A DNA stretch of 64,000 nucleotides from Brevundimonas sp. AJA228-03 (GCF_017795885.1 NZ_CP059297.1:2857001-2921000), one strand, 5' to 3'. Positions 16,080 through 23,946 are shown, counted from the first letter of the stretch. The notes: a model not told the origin generated them from the letters alone. Translations and numbers: made by a program.

Positions 16080-16367
16080 ATGGCCGTGCTCAAAGTCACC
16101 CTGCCGCCCGCGCTCGACCAGTTCGTCCAGGATCAGGTCGCTGCGGGGGAATATCCCGACACGGACACCCTGATCCATGAAGCCATCCTGCGGATGATGC
16201 CCCGCGCCGAGGCCGACTCCTTCCGCGTGGAACGCTTCAATGCCCTGGTCCAGGTGGGGCTCGACGAGATCGAGCGCGGCGACGTCATCGAGGTCACCGA
16301 CATCCGGGCCTTCCTCGACGAGATCGCGGCCGAGGTCGAAGCCGGGTTCGCCGACCGCGCGGCGTGA
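16080..16367 (+). CDS. ParD-like ribbon-helix-helix antitoxin
   Basis: 95 residues. MAVLKVTLPPALDQFVQDQV is the ribbon and first helix, EYPDTDTLIHEAILRM the second helix; the acidic tail (ERGDVIEVTDIRAFLDEIAA) would bind the toxin. The start at 16080 is set by a -10-like TGCTATCCT at 16066-16074, implying a near-leaderless message. It overlaps the ParE-like gene by 4 nt. Standard type II TA operon arrangement; autoregulation is expected for the family. Confidence 0.88.
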   Translation: MAVLKVTLPPALDQFVQDQVAAGEYPDTDTLIHEAILRMMPRAEADSFRVERFNALVQVGLDEIERGDVIEVTDIRAFLDEIAAEVEAGFADRAA

Positions 16368-16699
16368 CCCGCATCTTCCTTACGCCGGTGGCGCGGGAAG
16401 ACATCGCCGCCGCCTTGCGCCAAAGCCGCAAGACCTTCGGCCCCGCCGCCCGCGCGCGTTACGCCCGGTTGATCGACTGCGCCCTTGAGGACATCGCCGA
16501 CGACCCCGGCCGTGCCGGCGTCCGCGCGCTGACCGATCAGCTTTCGGCCTGGCATCTCCGGTCCAGCGGCCGCGACCTGCCTCGCCCGGACCGGGTCGCA
16601 CGTCCCCGCCACCTGATCGTCTTCACGCGGGACGGGGATCGGCTGATCGTCGTCCGCGTCCTCGACGACCGGATGGACATCCCCGCACAGCTGATCTGA
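16364..16699 (+). CDS. ParE/RelE-type toxin
   Basis: 111 residues, starting at GTG in a GTGA overlap with the antitoxin stop. VAREDIAAALRQSRKTFGPA, RYARLIDCALEDIADDPG, then HLIVFTRDGDRLIVVRVLDD and MD follow the ParE pattern, whose members poison gyrase; RelE-like ribosome targeting cannot be excluded from sequence. The last codons are followed after 11 bp by a remnant of the uvrB 3' end. Confidence 0.87.
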   Translation: MTRIFLTPVAREDIAAALRQSRKTFGPAARARYARLIDCALEDIADDPGRAGVRALTDQLSAWHLRSSGRDLPRPDRVARPRHLIVFTRDGDRLIVVRVLDDRMDIPAQLI

Positions 16700-16710
16700 C
16701 GGACCACCCG

Positions 16711-16914
16711 CCTCCGCGACGACCCGAAGCGAAGCCGAGGGCGACGAAGCCCGCAGGGCGCCGCCAGACCAGGACGCAGAAACGCCTCGCCCTGGCGTTC
16801 GCCAACGAGATCATGACCGGGGCGGGGGAAGCGGTGGACAAGGCGGCTCCAAAGACGTGGCGCGCCGAGGCGACGACGGAGAAGGCGGAGGCGTTCAGGA
16901 AGGGGCGGTTGTAG
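16711..16914 (+). pseudogene. Duplicated 3' end of uvrB (remnant)
   Basis: From 16783 the frame reads [20 protein letters not shown] then [27 protein letters not shown], matching the UvrB C-terminus ([17 protein letters not shown]..., [11 protein letters not shown]) at nearly every position. Homology starts earlier, at CGCCTCCGCGACGA (16711), but is split by a ~45-bp insert. The nucleotide match to 15711-15862 is high. It lies after the ParDE pair and ends 3 bp before the convergent GHKL/nuclease gene. It marks either an insertion that duplicated the uvrB end or a recombination scar. Confidence 0.85.
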
Positions 16915-16917
16915 GGG

Positions 16918-18894
16918 CTAAGTTATCCCAAGCTTCTCGAAGAAGGCGTTGTGCCTAACCCGGTTATTCTCGATCAGCTTGTCGAAAGGTATGACCTCGC
17001 ACCATGCTCTCAGACCATCATGATAACGGAAATACCCCCGTCCATCAGGAGTTTTCTTCATATCGTGGAACTCAACAAGCTTCCGAAGCGTCGGGGTTAT
17101 GTCTGCGATTATGTAACAATAGAAGAGCGTATTATCTTGGACGGAGCTGTTCCATGAGCCGTCGGCGCTAGCGAGCTTTTTTCCATCCCGCATTTCCGCG
17201 ACATACTCTAGGCACTGCTTAACCGGATCGTCTTTCGAGTTATAGTTATCTCTTCCGGGTCTTTTAAATTCAACGACAATGAACGGCTCGTTTGATCCTC
17301 GTTGCTGGAATGACGACGCTACATCAGATAATGTTATATCTGGACGCCTCAAATCATTCGAATCTATAATCTGATCCTTCAGAGGGATATCTGAATTAAA
17401 ATAATAATAGTATGGAAGCCTTTCGTCAATTATCCAAAGATTGTGAGTTTCAAGTTTGATGTTTGAGGAATTCGATTTCCTTGGCAGTATCAAGTCGTGG
17501 ACCTTGGCCTCAGTCTCATAATCATCGTCTGGCGAGGCGCGAACCCGCGCTACTAGCTTCGTCAGAAATTCAATAACAACTTTTCGCTCTGTGACATAGT
17601 CAGCGAGAATCGCTTTTGACTCTATCGCTATGGATTTGTTTGCTTCGGCTAATGCGGCCTTGAACTCCTGCTCGTTCTTTGGATTGCTAAGGCCTGTCCG
17701 GATAGATCTGTCGATCTTCCTTTTTGATCTATACCAATCCAACGACACCGCTCTGAATACGGATTCTTGATCTCGCACTGAAAGCTGTAATTTATTGTCA
17801 ACGAAACTTTGCTCATCCGACAAAGTCCCCATAAATCTTGGATACTCTCGCTTTATCTGTTTGACCATTGTTAGCTGCCGATCGCGGACTGGCTGGGTGT
17901 CTTCGCGAAGAAACTGAGCTGCGTCTTCTGCTGCCTCTCGCACGATTATATCGACCAACGTGGAGTCGGCGGCGAGCATTGTACGCTCTTGTGTGACGGT
18001 ATCGTCTAGGAAGTCGCCCTCAACCATCCCGACATAAGTCTTGCCACCTTGCAGCTTCTTGAGCCCGATCAGGCCCCCAACGGGGCGTCGTCCCACGACC
18101 CGCCCGTGCGCAAGCAAATAGACGACATTTTCTTTAGCCTCGTGATCGGCGAACGCCTTCGAAGTCACTAGATGCGTGATTGAGAATGAGTGCTCTGCGT
18201 CGCCAATCTTCGCCGTAAATGTCGACTCATGGCGACGGACAATCGAGCTTTCGAACACTTTTTTCAGATCATGGATGCCGCCATCGTCGACAAATATGTC
18301 GGGCCCTTCTTTAGAAATAACGTCCTTCAGAAAGTGTCGGACGATGGATCGCACTATCGTTTCAGACCGCTTTGGACACTCACGTTTGTACGCAGGCTTC
18401 ATCTCGTTAAGCTCTACGATCGTGCCTGACGGGCCTGAGGACGGGACCAGCGTGTGATGTTTGATCGGCATCGAGTCATCCTCGATGAAATCAAAGTTCC
18501 TTACCTGGAAGGAAGTCCCGTCGCTAAAGGTCGATGACACACGTGCACGACCAAACGTTTTCAGCCAGGTAAGGCGTCCGACTCCTTTTCCTCCTCGGAC
18601 TGCTTTGTAAGTGCTGTCAATCCTCCGGAATGAAGCGAAGTTGTCCGTGGTCAGCCCGACGCCAGTGTCGGTAATGATAAAGCCTTCGACGTCACCCGCG
18701 CTGTCACGGTTCACTCGGACGTCGATACGATCCCGGCCGCCGGACTCCCGATCACGAATAGCGTGCAGGCTGTTCGAGATGGACTCGTATACTGCCCAGA
18801 GGGAATTATCTGGCGATGGTGCCAGGGGGAAATTGCGCAGCCGGCCGGTGAGTGTCTGCGTAAGACCGAGGCTCTCGCCATCCTGCGTGTCCAA
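16918..18894 (-). CDS. GHKL-type ATPase fused to a PD-(D/E)XK-like nuclease domain
   Basis: 658 residues. The N-terminal GHKL ATPase has an N-box (YESISNSLHAIRD, Glu37 and Asn41), G1 DTGVG (76-80) and a glycine lid GGKGVGRLT (101-109), as in MutL/Hsp90/MORC proteins. The C-terminal 140 residues have Asp519 in RRPDITL and Glu542-Phe-Lys544 in FIVVEFKRPG, a PD-(D/E)XK nuclease pattern. Base composition is far more AT-rich than all neighbours (about 37% GC in places), indicating transfer. It is a single-gene unit beside other defence-type genes, so a phage-defence role is proposed, not shown. The start is TTG 18894; no ATG precedes it in frame. Confidence 0.8.
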   Translation of the reverse strand: MDTQDGESLGLTQTLTGRLRNFPLAPSPDNSLWAVYESISNSLHAIRDRESGGRDRIDVRVNRDSAGDVEGFIITDTGVGLTTDNFASFRRIDSTYKAVRGGKGVGRLTWLKTFGRARVSSTFSDGTSFQVRNFDFIEDDSMPIKHHTLVPSSGPSGTIVELNEMKPAYKRECPKRSETIVRSIVRHFLKDVISKEGPDIFVDDGGIHDLKKVFESSIVRRHESTFTAKIGDAEHSFSITHLVTSKAFADHEAKENVVYLLAHGRVVGRRPVGGLIGLKKLQGGKTYVGMVEGDFLDDTVTQERTMLAADSTLVDIIVREAAEDAAQFLREDTQPVRDRQLTMVKQIKREYPRFMGTLSDEQSFVDNKLQLSVRDQESVFRAVSLDWYRSKRKIDRSIRTGLSNPKNEQEFKAALAEANKSIAIESKAILADYVTERKVVIEFLTKLVARVRASPDDDYETEAKVHDLILPRKSNSSNIKLETHNLWIIDERLPYYYYFNSDIPLKDQIIDSNDLRRPDITLSDVASSFQQRGSNEPFIVVEFKRPGRDNYNSKDDPVKQCLEYVAEMRDGKKLASADGSWNSSVQDNTLFYCYIIADITPTLRKLVEFHDMKKTPDGRGYFRYHDGLRAWCEVIPFDKLIENNRVRHNAFFEKLGIT

Positions 18895-18964
18895 AAGCGC
18901 CCCAACTTCTCTTGTGATTTTCGGATACAGTCCGAGGTTGCTCGCACTAGGTCAAGTAAGCTGA

Positions 18965-19097
18965 ATGGCCCAAGACGACGCCCCCTGGAGCAATCTTGGC
19001 TTCGCCGAAGAGGCGGCGGTCTTCAAGGGGCCGACCCGGAACGCCCGCGTCCTGAGCGAGGGTTGGGTCGCCGCCCATGCCTTCTGTCCCGGCTCTT
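18965..19097 (+). pseudogene. 5' fragment of a DpnI-like restriction endonuclease
   Basis: The first ~43 codons read LGFAEEAAVFKGPTRNARVL then SEGWVAAHAFCPG. This matches the start of the DpnI/Dam-replacing endonuclease family (ETYKS.SQKAR.LTE.WV...YCPNCG in DpnI). Directly after Cys-Pro the sequence becomes a palindromic element (19101-19271) and homology ends. DpnI-family enzymes cut adenine-methylated DNA; this copy lacks the catalytic domain. Confidence 0.6.
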
Positions 19098-19100
19098 CTC

Positions 19101-19271
19101 CTTCGTCATTCCGGGCGGACCCCGGCGCAAGCCGGGGGAAGACCCGGACCCGAAGGGCGGGGCGTAGCCGCCAACCTGTCGCGGACGCTGCTGCTGAAAG
19201 ATCGCCTGCGCTTCGCTGCGGCGCCGCTGCGTCCCCCGGTCTCCGCTGCGCTTCGCCGGAGGATGACGAAG
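19101..19271. repeat. 171-bp palindromic element interrupting a DpnI-like gene
   Basis: Bounded by CTTCGTCATTCCGG on the left and the near-complement CCGGAGGATGACGAAG on the right, with an inner hairpin CCCCGGCGCAAGCCGGGG. The ends relate it to the CGTCATCC palindromes in uvrB and at 11618. It sits exactly where homology to DpnI-like proteins stops. Confidence 0.7.
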
Positions 19272-19291
19272 GGGGGACGAGGCGGCTCGCC

Positions 19292-19588
19292 TTAAACCAA
19301 CTCCACCTTCAACGAATGCCCCAGCACCCGCGCCGCGCGGCTCAGGGTGTCCAGGGTGACATTGGAGGCGTTCGGGTCGAGGACGCGGTTCAGTTGCGCC
19401 CGGCTGGTGTCCATCTGCGCGGCCATGGCCGCGCGGGTGATCTTCTGGTCGGCCATCGCCTGCTGGAGCTGGAGGGCGATCACGCTCTTGACCGCGCGCA
19501 GCGTTACCTCCTCGCGGATGCCCTCCTCGTCGAGGAAGTCGTCGAGGGTGGAGAAGTGGGACGGGTCGCGGAACTTCATGTCTGTCAT
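19292..19588 (-). CDS. HigA-like Xre antitoxin
   Basis: 98 residues from ATG 19588 (MTDMKFRDPSHFSTLDDFLD). The HTH is ALQLQQAMADQKITRAAMAAQMDTSRAQLNRVL with the recognition helix TSRAQLNRVLDP, and the tail VTLDTLSRAARVLGHSLKVEL is typical of HigA/HicB-like Xre antitoxins. It lies 11 bp downstream of the RelE/HigB-like toxin on the same strand, the inverted gene order (toxin first) characteristic of higBA. Confidence 0.88.
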   Translation of the reverse strand: MTDMKFRDPSHFSTLDDFLDEEGIREEVTLRAVKSVIALQLQQAMADQKITRAAMAAQMDTSRAQLNRVLDPNASNVTLDTLSRAARVLGHSLKVELV

Positions 19589-19599
19589 GAGCACACCTT

Positions 19600-19938
19600 C
19601 TAAAGGCCGCGCTCCTTCATTCGCCGGGATGCGATATCGATATCGGCGTGCGGCGTCTTCTGCGACTTCTTGATAAAGCCGTGGACCACGACGAGCGCCT
19701 GATGCTCCGCGTCGTGGAAGAAGATCATCCGCACCTCGCGGTTGCCGCCAAGGCTCGACCGGACCTCCCAAAGCCCGCCGCCCAATGAGCGGCAGAGGGG
19801 CAGCCCCATCGGAAACCCGAACTGGACCCGCTTGAGGTCAAAGCCGAGAATCGCGCGATCCGGCTTATCGAAGGATCGCAGCCACTCCAGGATGACGGGA
19901 CGGCCGGACGGGGTTTCGTAGAATCGGACCGTGTGCAT
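19600..19938 (-). CDS. HigB/RelE-like toxin
   Basis: 112 residues from ATG 19938 (MHTVRFYETPSGRPVILEWL), chosen because AGGAG lies 6 nt upstream; an ATG two codons earlier touches the AGGAG. FGFPMGLPLCRSLGGGLWEV, then REVRMIFFHDAEHQALVVVH and GFIKKSQKTP are the phage-derived Gp49/HigB-like signature. Members cleave mRNA at the ribosome. Promoter and operator should lie in 19945-19990. Confidence 0.9.
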   Translation of the reverse strand: MHTVRFYETPSGRPVILEWLRSFDKPDRAILGFDLKRVQFGFPMGLPLCRSLGGGLWEVRSSLGGNREVRMIFFHDAEHQALVVVHGFIKKSQKTPHADIDIASRRMKERGL

Positions 19939-20101
19939 GCACATCTCCTGCGTGCAGGTTGACACTACTTTGCATAGCGGATCCATTCCCAGCTTTATTC
20001 CCCTCGGCCCAATGCCGAGGACTGCAAATTCATCGTATCATTTATGGTCCGGTATGCAATCCGCATACTTCAGCGTGTCGCCGACGACCTCAACGCACGG
20101 T

Positions 20102-20149
20102 CCTTCTCCCCTTGCGGGAGAAGGTGCCCCGGAGGGGCGGATGAGGGGT
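20102..20149. repeat. Half copy of CCTTCTCCC-family palindrome
   Basis: CCTTCTCCCCTTGCGGGAGAAGG followed by GCCCCGGAGGGGC and GGATGAGGGGT. It equals the left half of the full element at 20557-20713 nearly base for base. It lies 33 bp upstream of the DUF559 gene at 20183, so that gene has copies of this family on both sides. Confidence 0.85.
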
Positions 20150-20182
20150 GAAACACCGCCGTCTGCCGATTAGACTCAACCC

Positions 20183-20542
20183 ATGCTCAAGCCATCCGAT
20201 CGCACCCGAGCCAGCGCCCGCCGAGGCAGGAGTGATCCGACCTTGCCGGAAGCGGTTTTCTGGACGTTTCTGCGCGACCGACGACTGGAAGGGCTGAAGT
20301 TTCGAAGGCAGCTACCGCTGGGTCCCTACATCGCCGACTTCGCCTGTCCATCAATCCGTCTGATCGTCGAGCTGGACGGCGGGGTCCATGTCTTGCGGGC
20401 CGAGACCGATGCTGTGCGCGACGCGTGGCTGACGGCGAACGGGTGGACGGTTTTGCGGTTCAACAACGAGGCGGTGCTGAAGAACCCGGCCCTGCTGTTC
20501 CAGGCGGTGCGCGATCACGCCGTGCGTCACGGCAAGGGCTGA
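20183..20542 (+). CDS. DUF559 endonuclease-like protein (119 aa)
   Basis: Core motifs: LPEAVFWTFLRDRRLEGLKF, RRQLPLGPYIADFACPSIRL, IVELDGGVH, with the Vsr-like acidic residues (Glu of PEAVFW, Asp of IADF, Glu of VELDGG) all present. The C-terminus (WLTANGWTVLRFNNEAVLKN) is typical of the family. A TTAGACT -10-like element lies just before the start, suggesting leaderless translation. It is a diverged paralogue of the gene at 10736-11083. Bordered by CCTTCTCCC-family palindromes on both sides. Confidence 0.87.
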   Translation: MLKPSDRTRASARRGRSDPTLPEAVFWTFLRDRRLEGLKFRRQLPLGPYIADFACPSIRLIVELDGGVHVLRAETDAVRDAWLTANGWTVLRFNNEAVLKNPALLFQAVRDHAVRHGKG

Positions 20543-20556
20543 GTTTCACCGACTCT

Positions 20557-20713
20557 CCTTCTCCCCTTGCGGGAGAAGGTGCCCCGGAGGGGCGGATGAG
20601 GGGTACGAAGACGCAATCGAGATGGTCAGGGCAGATGCTCATCGGGTAGATTGGGAGTCACCCCTCATCCGACCTCGCTCCGCTCGGCCACCTTCTCCCG
20701 CAAGGGGAGAAGG
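20557..20713. repeat. Full CCTTCTCCC-family palindromic element
   Basis: Starts 14 bp after the DUF559 stop. The left arm CCTTCTCCCC...GGGAGAAGG and the right arm CCTTCTCCCGCAAGGGGAGAAGG are each hairpins and are mutually inverted, with inner GATGAGGGGT / ACCCCTCATC arms. The 20543-20867 gap between genes holds this element plus about 150 bp of AC-rich sequence with no further gene visible. Confidence 0.88.
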
Positions 20714-20867
20714 CAACGGATGTCCGCCCAACCACCGCCAATTGTCCGCGCTCGGCCCAATACCCCCCACCTTTTCAACACCCCTCCGTAAAACCACCCC
20801 CTCGAACGCGCCCGCATATCCGGCTGTGCGATCCTGCCGCCCGCAGTTTCACCTCGGGAGGCACGCC

Positions 20868-21593
20868 GTGGCCTGGTCGGACGACGAAGACGATTTCAAC
20901 CCGCCGCCCTATGACCCCTTCGGCCTGCTGCCCCAGCCTGAGGGCGCGCCTGCCCCCATTTCCACGCGATCGGGGCCCCGCAGCGGCCACCGCTTCGTCT
21001 CCGAGACCCACTGGGCGGCCGCGCGCGACGCCTATCTGGACGGAGAGAGCGCGGCCTCGATCTCGGCGAGGTTCGGCATGGCCGAGCGCACGATCCGGGC
21101 GCGGGCACGGGAACAGGGCTGGCGGCGCGCCGATCAGGCGGGCGCGGTGCGCCCCCTCGTCGAATATGCGGTCGAGGACGACGGCCGGGACGCCCTGATC
21201 GACGACACCCTGGACGAGGTCTCCCTCGACGTCCTGGTCGAGCGGGCCCTGTTGCGCGTGCGGCGCGCCATCGCCGCCGACCGGGCCGTCGAGGCGGGGC
21301 GCTGGATCCGGACCCATCGCCGTCTCGCCGAAATGGTCGAGGCCCGGCGCCAGGCCGAAGCCGCCGCCAGGGCCGCTGCGGAGGTGGCCCTGGCCGCCGA
21401 GCCCGAACGCTTCACCAATATCTGGGAGGCCAAACAGGCCGAGCGCCGCATCCTGAACCAGCGCGAGGCCGATGCCTACGTCGCCTCCAGCGCCGTGCTG
21501 TCCGAAGCCCTCTCCGCCCGCCTCGGCCCGCCCCAACTGGACGGTCTGCACGGTCTGCACGGTGCGGACGAAATTTTTTCCGGTGATCCGTGA
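20868..21593 (+). CDS. HTH-containing protein of unknown function
   Basis: 241 residues from GTG 20868, set by GGGAGG 7 nt upstream. After a Pro-rich acidic start (DDEDDFNPPPYDPFG), residues ~50-85 form a homeodomain-like HTH (AARDAYLDGESAASISARFG then MAERTIRARAREQGW), as in small terminase subunits and transposase-type DNA-binding domains. The rest is a long Ala/Arg/Glu helix (LAEMVEARRQAEAAARAAAE). No terminase large subunit or transposase is nearby. Function unknown; DNA binding is likely. Confidence 0.65.
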   Translation: MAWSDDEDDFNPPPYDPFGLLPQPEGAPAPISTRSGPRSGHRFVSETHWAAARDAYLDGESAASISARFGMAERTIRARAREQGWRRADQAGAVRPLVEYAVEDDGRDALIDDTLDEVSLDVLVERALLRVRRAIAADRAVEAGRWIRTHRRLAEMVEARRQAEAAARAAAEVALAAEPERFTNIWEAKQAERRILNQREADAYVASSAVLSEALSARLGPPQLDGLHGLHGADEIFSGDP

Positions 21594-21613
21594 CGCGGTG
21601 ACGGCGGGCCGAA

Positions 21614-22141
21614 CTATCCCGTCGCCAGCCCGACACCCCGTCCGCCGCCCGGGACGGGGGCGACGTCCAGCAGCTTGACGCGGAACACCAGCACCGAGTT
21701 GGGCGGGATGTCGCCCTGGCCCTGGTCGCCATAGCCGAGGTCGGGCGGGAGGTAGAGCATCCACTCGTCGCCGGCCTTCATCATCTGCAGCGCCTCGGTC
21801 CAGCCGGGCACCACCGCATCGACGTGGGTGGCATAGGGGATGCCCCGGGCGAAGGAGGAGTCGAACACCGTGCCGTCCGTCAGCGCCCCCTCATAGTCCA
21901 CGCGGACCAGGTCGTTGCGGTCGGGGCTGACGGCGCCGGACGGGCCGCTGTTCAGGACCCGGTACTGCAGGCCGCTGGCCGTGGTGCGGATGCCCTCGGC
22001 GCGGGCGTTGGAGGTCAGGAAGAACTCGGCGGCCTTCATATTCGCCTCCGCATCGGCCCCCGGCGCGGCGTCGCCCCGGCTGCAGGCGGACACGGCCAGG
22101 ACCGCGACCAGAACGAAAGGCCTAACCCATCCGAAGCGCAT
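21614..22141 (-). CDS. FKBP-type peptidyl-prolyl isomerase, lipoprotein
   Basis: 175 residues. A lipobox LAVSAC ends the signal peptide, so the protein should be anchored on the periplasmic side of a membrane. The FKBP domain shows VRVDYEGALTDGTVFDSSF, VPGWTEALQMMKAGDEWMLY and DIPPNSVLVFRVKLLDV, covering the active-site Asp, Phe, Trp and Tyr positions. A helper in periplasmic protein folding. It overlaps the upstream threonine ammonia-lyase gene by 20 nt, so the two are co-transcribed. Confidence 0.93.
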   Translation of the reverse strand: MRFGWVRPFVLVAVLAVSACSRGDAAPGADAEANMKAAEFFLTSNARAEGIRTTASGLQYRVLNSGPSGAVSPDRNDLVRVDYEGALTDGTVFDSSFARGIPYATHVDAVVPGWTEALQMMKAGDEWMLYLPPDLGYGDQGQGDIPPNSVLVFRVKLLDVAPVPGGGRGVGLATG

Positions 22142-23324
22142 AACCCTGGTCCCTCAAAGCCTGTCCGATCTCGTCGGCGTGGGCGCTATCGCGCGTTTCG
22201 ACCATGATGTCGAACTCCGCCCCCTTGGCCGGCACGTCCAGCGCCAGACGGTTGTGGACGACGTCGATGATGTTGCCGCCGACGTCGCCGATGACCCTTG
22301 CCATGGCCGACAGGATGCCCGGCCGGTCGTCGGACAGGATGCGATAGACGATCAGGCGGCGCTCGCGGACCATCTCGCGGTTCAGGACCACGGCCAGCAT
22401 CCGGGCATCGATGTTGCCGCCACAGAGAACCAGGCCGACCTTCATCCCCCGGAACCGCTCCGGTTGGGCCAGCAGGGCGGCCAGACCCCCGGCCCCGGCC
22501 CCCTCCGCGACGGTCTTTTCGAGCGTGGCGAACATCGAGACGGCGCGCTCGAAATCCTCCTCGGCGCAGACCACGACGTCCTCGACCAGGGGGTCGGCCA
22601 GGGCGAAGGGGATGTCGCCGACGGCCTTGATGGCGATGCCCTCGGCGATCGTCGCCCCGCCGCAGACGGGTGGCAGGCCGGCCCGCCGGGCGCTGAAGGA
22701 GGGATACATGGCCGCCTCGACGCCGAAGATGCGGATGTCGGGCTTCATCGCCCTGGCCGCGACGGCACAGCCCGCGATCAGGCCCCCGCCGCCGATGGGG
22801 ATGACCAGGGCGTCCAGATCGGGGGCGTCCTCGAGGAACTCCAGGCCGCAGACCCCCTGCCCCGCCACAATGCCCGCATCGTCGAAGGCGGAGATGAAGA
22901 CGAAACCCTCGGTGTCCCTCAGCCGGTGCGCCTCGGTGGTGGAGGCGGTGAAGTCCAGGCCGTGGATGACCACATGGGCACCGTGGCCACGGGTGCCGTC
23001 GACCTTGGTGAAGGGGGTGCCCTCGGGCATGACGATGGTGACGGGGATGCCCAGGCGGCCGCCGTGATAGGCCAGGGCCTGGGCATGGTTGCCCGCGCTG
23101 GCCGCCACTACGCCGCGCCGCCGCTCTTCGGGGGTCAGGGACAGGAGGCGATTCAGCGCGCCGCGCTCCTTGAAGGAGCCGGTGAAATGCAGGTTGTCGA
23201 ACTTGACCCACACCTCGGCCCCCGTGGCCTGCGACAGGCGGCGGGAGTGGCGGACGGGGGTGCGGTCGACCTGGCCGGCGATGCGCGACTGCGCGGCCTG
23301 GATGTCTTCGAAGGTGACGCTCAT
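22122..23324 (-). CDS. ilvA: Threonine ammonia-lyase (threonine dehydratase)
   Basis: 400 residues. PLP lysine Lys52 in SFKERGALNRLL, SAGNHAQ for cofactor binding, and the Gly-rich PIGGGGLIAG loop define the fold-type II lyase. A single ACT domain (residues ~325-400, LSDDRPGILSAMARVIGDVG) is the biosynthetic or catabolic short form; one ACT-like domain of this type often binds branched-chain amino acids. It converts threonine to 2-oxobutanoate, the first step towards isoleucine. Followed by the FKBP gene in one operon. Confidence 0.93.
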   Translation of the reverse strand: MSVTFEDIQAAQSRIAGQVDRTPVRHSRRLSQATGAEVWVKFDNLHFTGSFKERGALNRLLSLTPEERRRGVVAASAGNHAQALAYHGGRLGIPVTIVMPEGTPFTKVDGTRGHGAHVVIHGLDFTASTTEAHRLRDTEGFVFISAFDDAGIVAGQGVCGLEFLEDAPDLDALVIPIGGGGLIAGCAVAARAMKPDIRIFGVEAAMYPSFSARRAGLPPVCGGATIAEGIAIKAVGDIPFALADPLVEDVVVCAEEDFERAVSMFATLEKTVAEGAGAGGLAALLAQPERFRGMKVGLVLCGGNIDARMLAVVLNREMVRERRLIVYRILSDDRPGILSAMARVIGDVGGNIIDVVHNRLALDVPAKGAEFDIMVETRDSAHADEIGQALRDQGYALRMG

Positions 23325-23439
23325 GGGGCCGTTGTGGCGCCCGTCGTCAGGTCTCGCAACCTTGACCTTATGCCTGCGTTAGGGGTCTTGTGGTGGTCGC
23401 CTGACGGGCGATTCCGCGTGTCTGAAAGGGAGCCTGCCG

Positions 23440-23946
23440 ATGTCCATTCGTACCCTCGTCGCCTTTGCGGCCGTCGCCGCCGGTCTGGGAGCCTGCGCCC
23501 CGACGATGGGAACGGCCGGAGGCGGCTATGGTCCCCCCGCCGCCTTCAACACCGCCGACTTCGCGCCGTCCGCCCGGACCGGGGACGCCGCCATCGAGGG
23601 GCGCGTGGCCTTCGAGCGCGACGGCCAGAGCTTTGCCTGCACCGGCTCGGTCGGCCTGACGCCGGACACCCCCTACACCCGCCAGCGGTTCCAGACCCTG
23701 TATGGCTCGACCGAACAGGCCGCCGTGCCCGAGGCGGTGGTCCGCGCCCGCACCGTGCCCGACCCCACCGCCGACTACCGCTCCTACGTCCGGTCCCAGA
23801 CCTGCAGCAACGGCCAGTTCCGGTTCGACGACCTGCCCGAGGGCGGCTGGTTCCTGATCACCCCGGTCAGCGCCGGAGCGGACCGGATCATCCTGATGCG
23901 TCATGTTGTCACCCGCGCCGGCACCACCGCCAACGTCACCCTGTAA
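23440..23946 (+). CDS. Lipoprotein of unknown function
   Basis: 168 residues with a lipoprotein signal ending at AGLGAC. The mature part contains a beta-rich domain with FRFDDLPEGGWFLITPV and HVVTRAGTTANVTL, the pattern of carboxypeptidase-regulatory-like beta-sandwich modules (value-to-output loop PEGGW). Two Cys (SFAC, SQTC) could pair. GGGAG precedes the ATG. Likely an outer-membrane or periplasmic structural protein; the role is unknown. Confidence 0.7.
   Translation: MSIRTLVAFAAVAAGLGACAPTMGTAGGGYGPPAAFNTADFAPSARTGDAAIEGRVAFERDGQSFACTGSVGLTPDTPYTRQRFQTLYGSTEQAAVPEAVVRARTVPDPTADYRSYVRSQTCSNGQFRFDDLPEGGWFLITPVSAGADRIILMRHVVTRAGTTANVTL

Noticed and set aside
18965..19603. A single plus-strand 212-codon gene from the DpnI-like start
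   Set aside because: Only the first ~43 codons have homology; the rest is a palindromic element and then the antisense of the HigA-like antitoxin.
19932..19943. Perfect 12-bp palindrome TGTGCATGCACA at the start of the HigB-like toxin gene
   Set aside because: It is made of the first two ATG codons and their context and lies inside the coding start, not in the promoter; probably coincidence.
21541..21575. Short tandem GGTCTGCAC repeat near the end of the HTH protein gene
   Set aside because: Only two and a half units; it encodes LHGLHG and does not look like a regulatory array.
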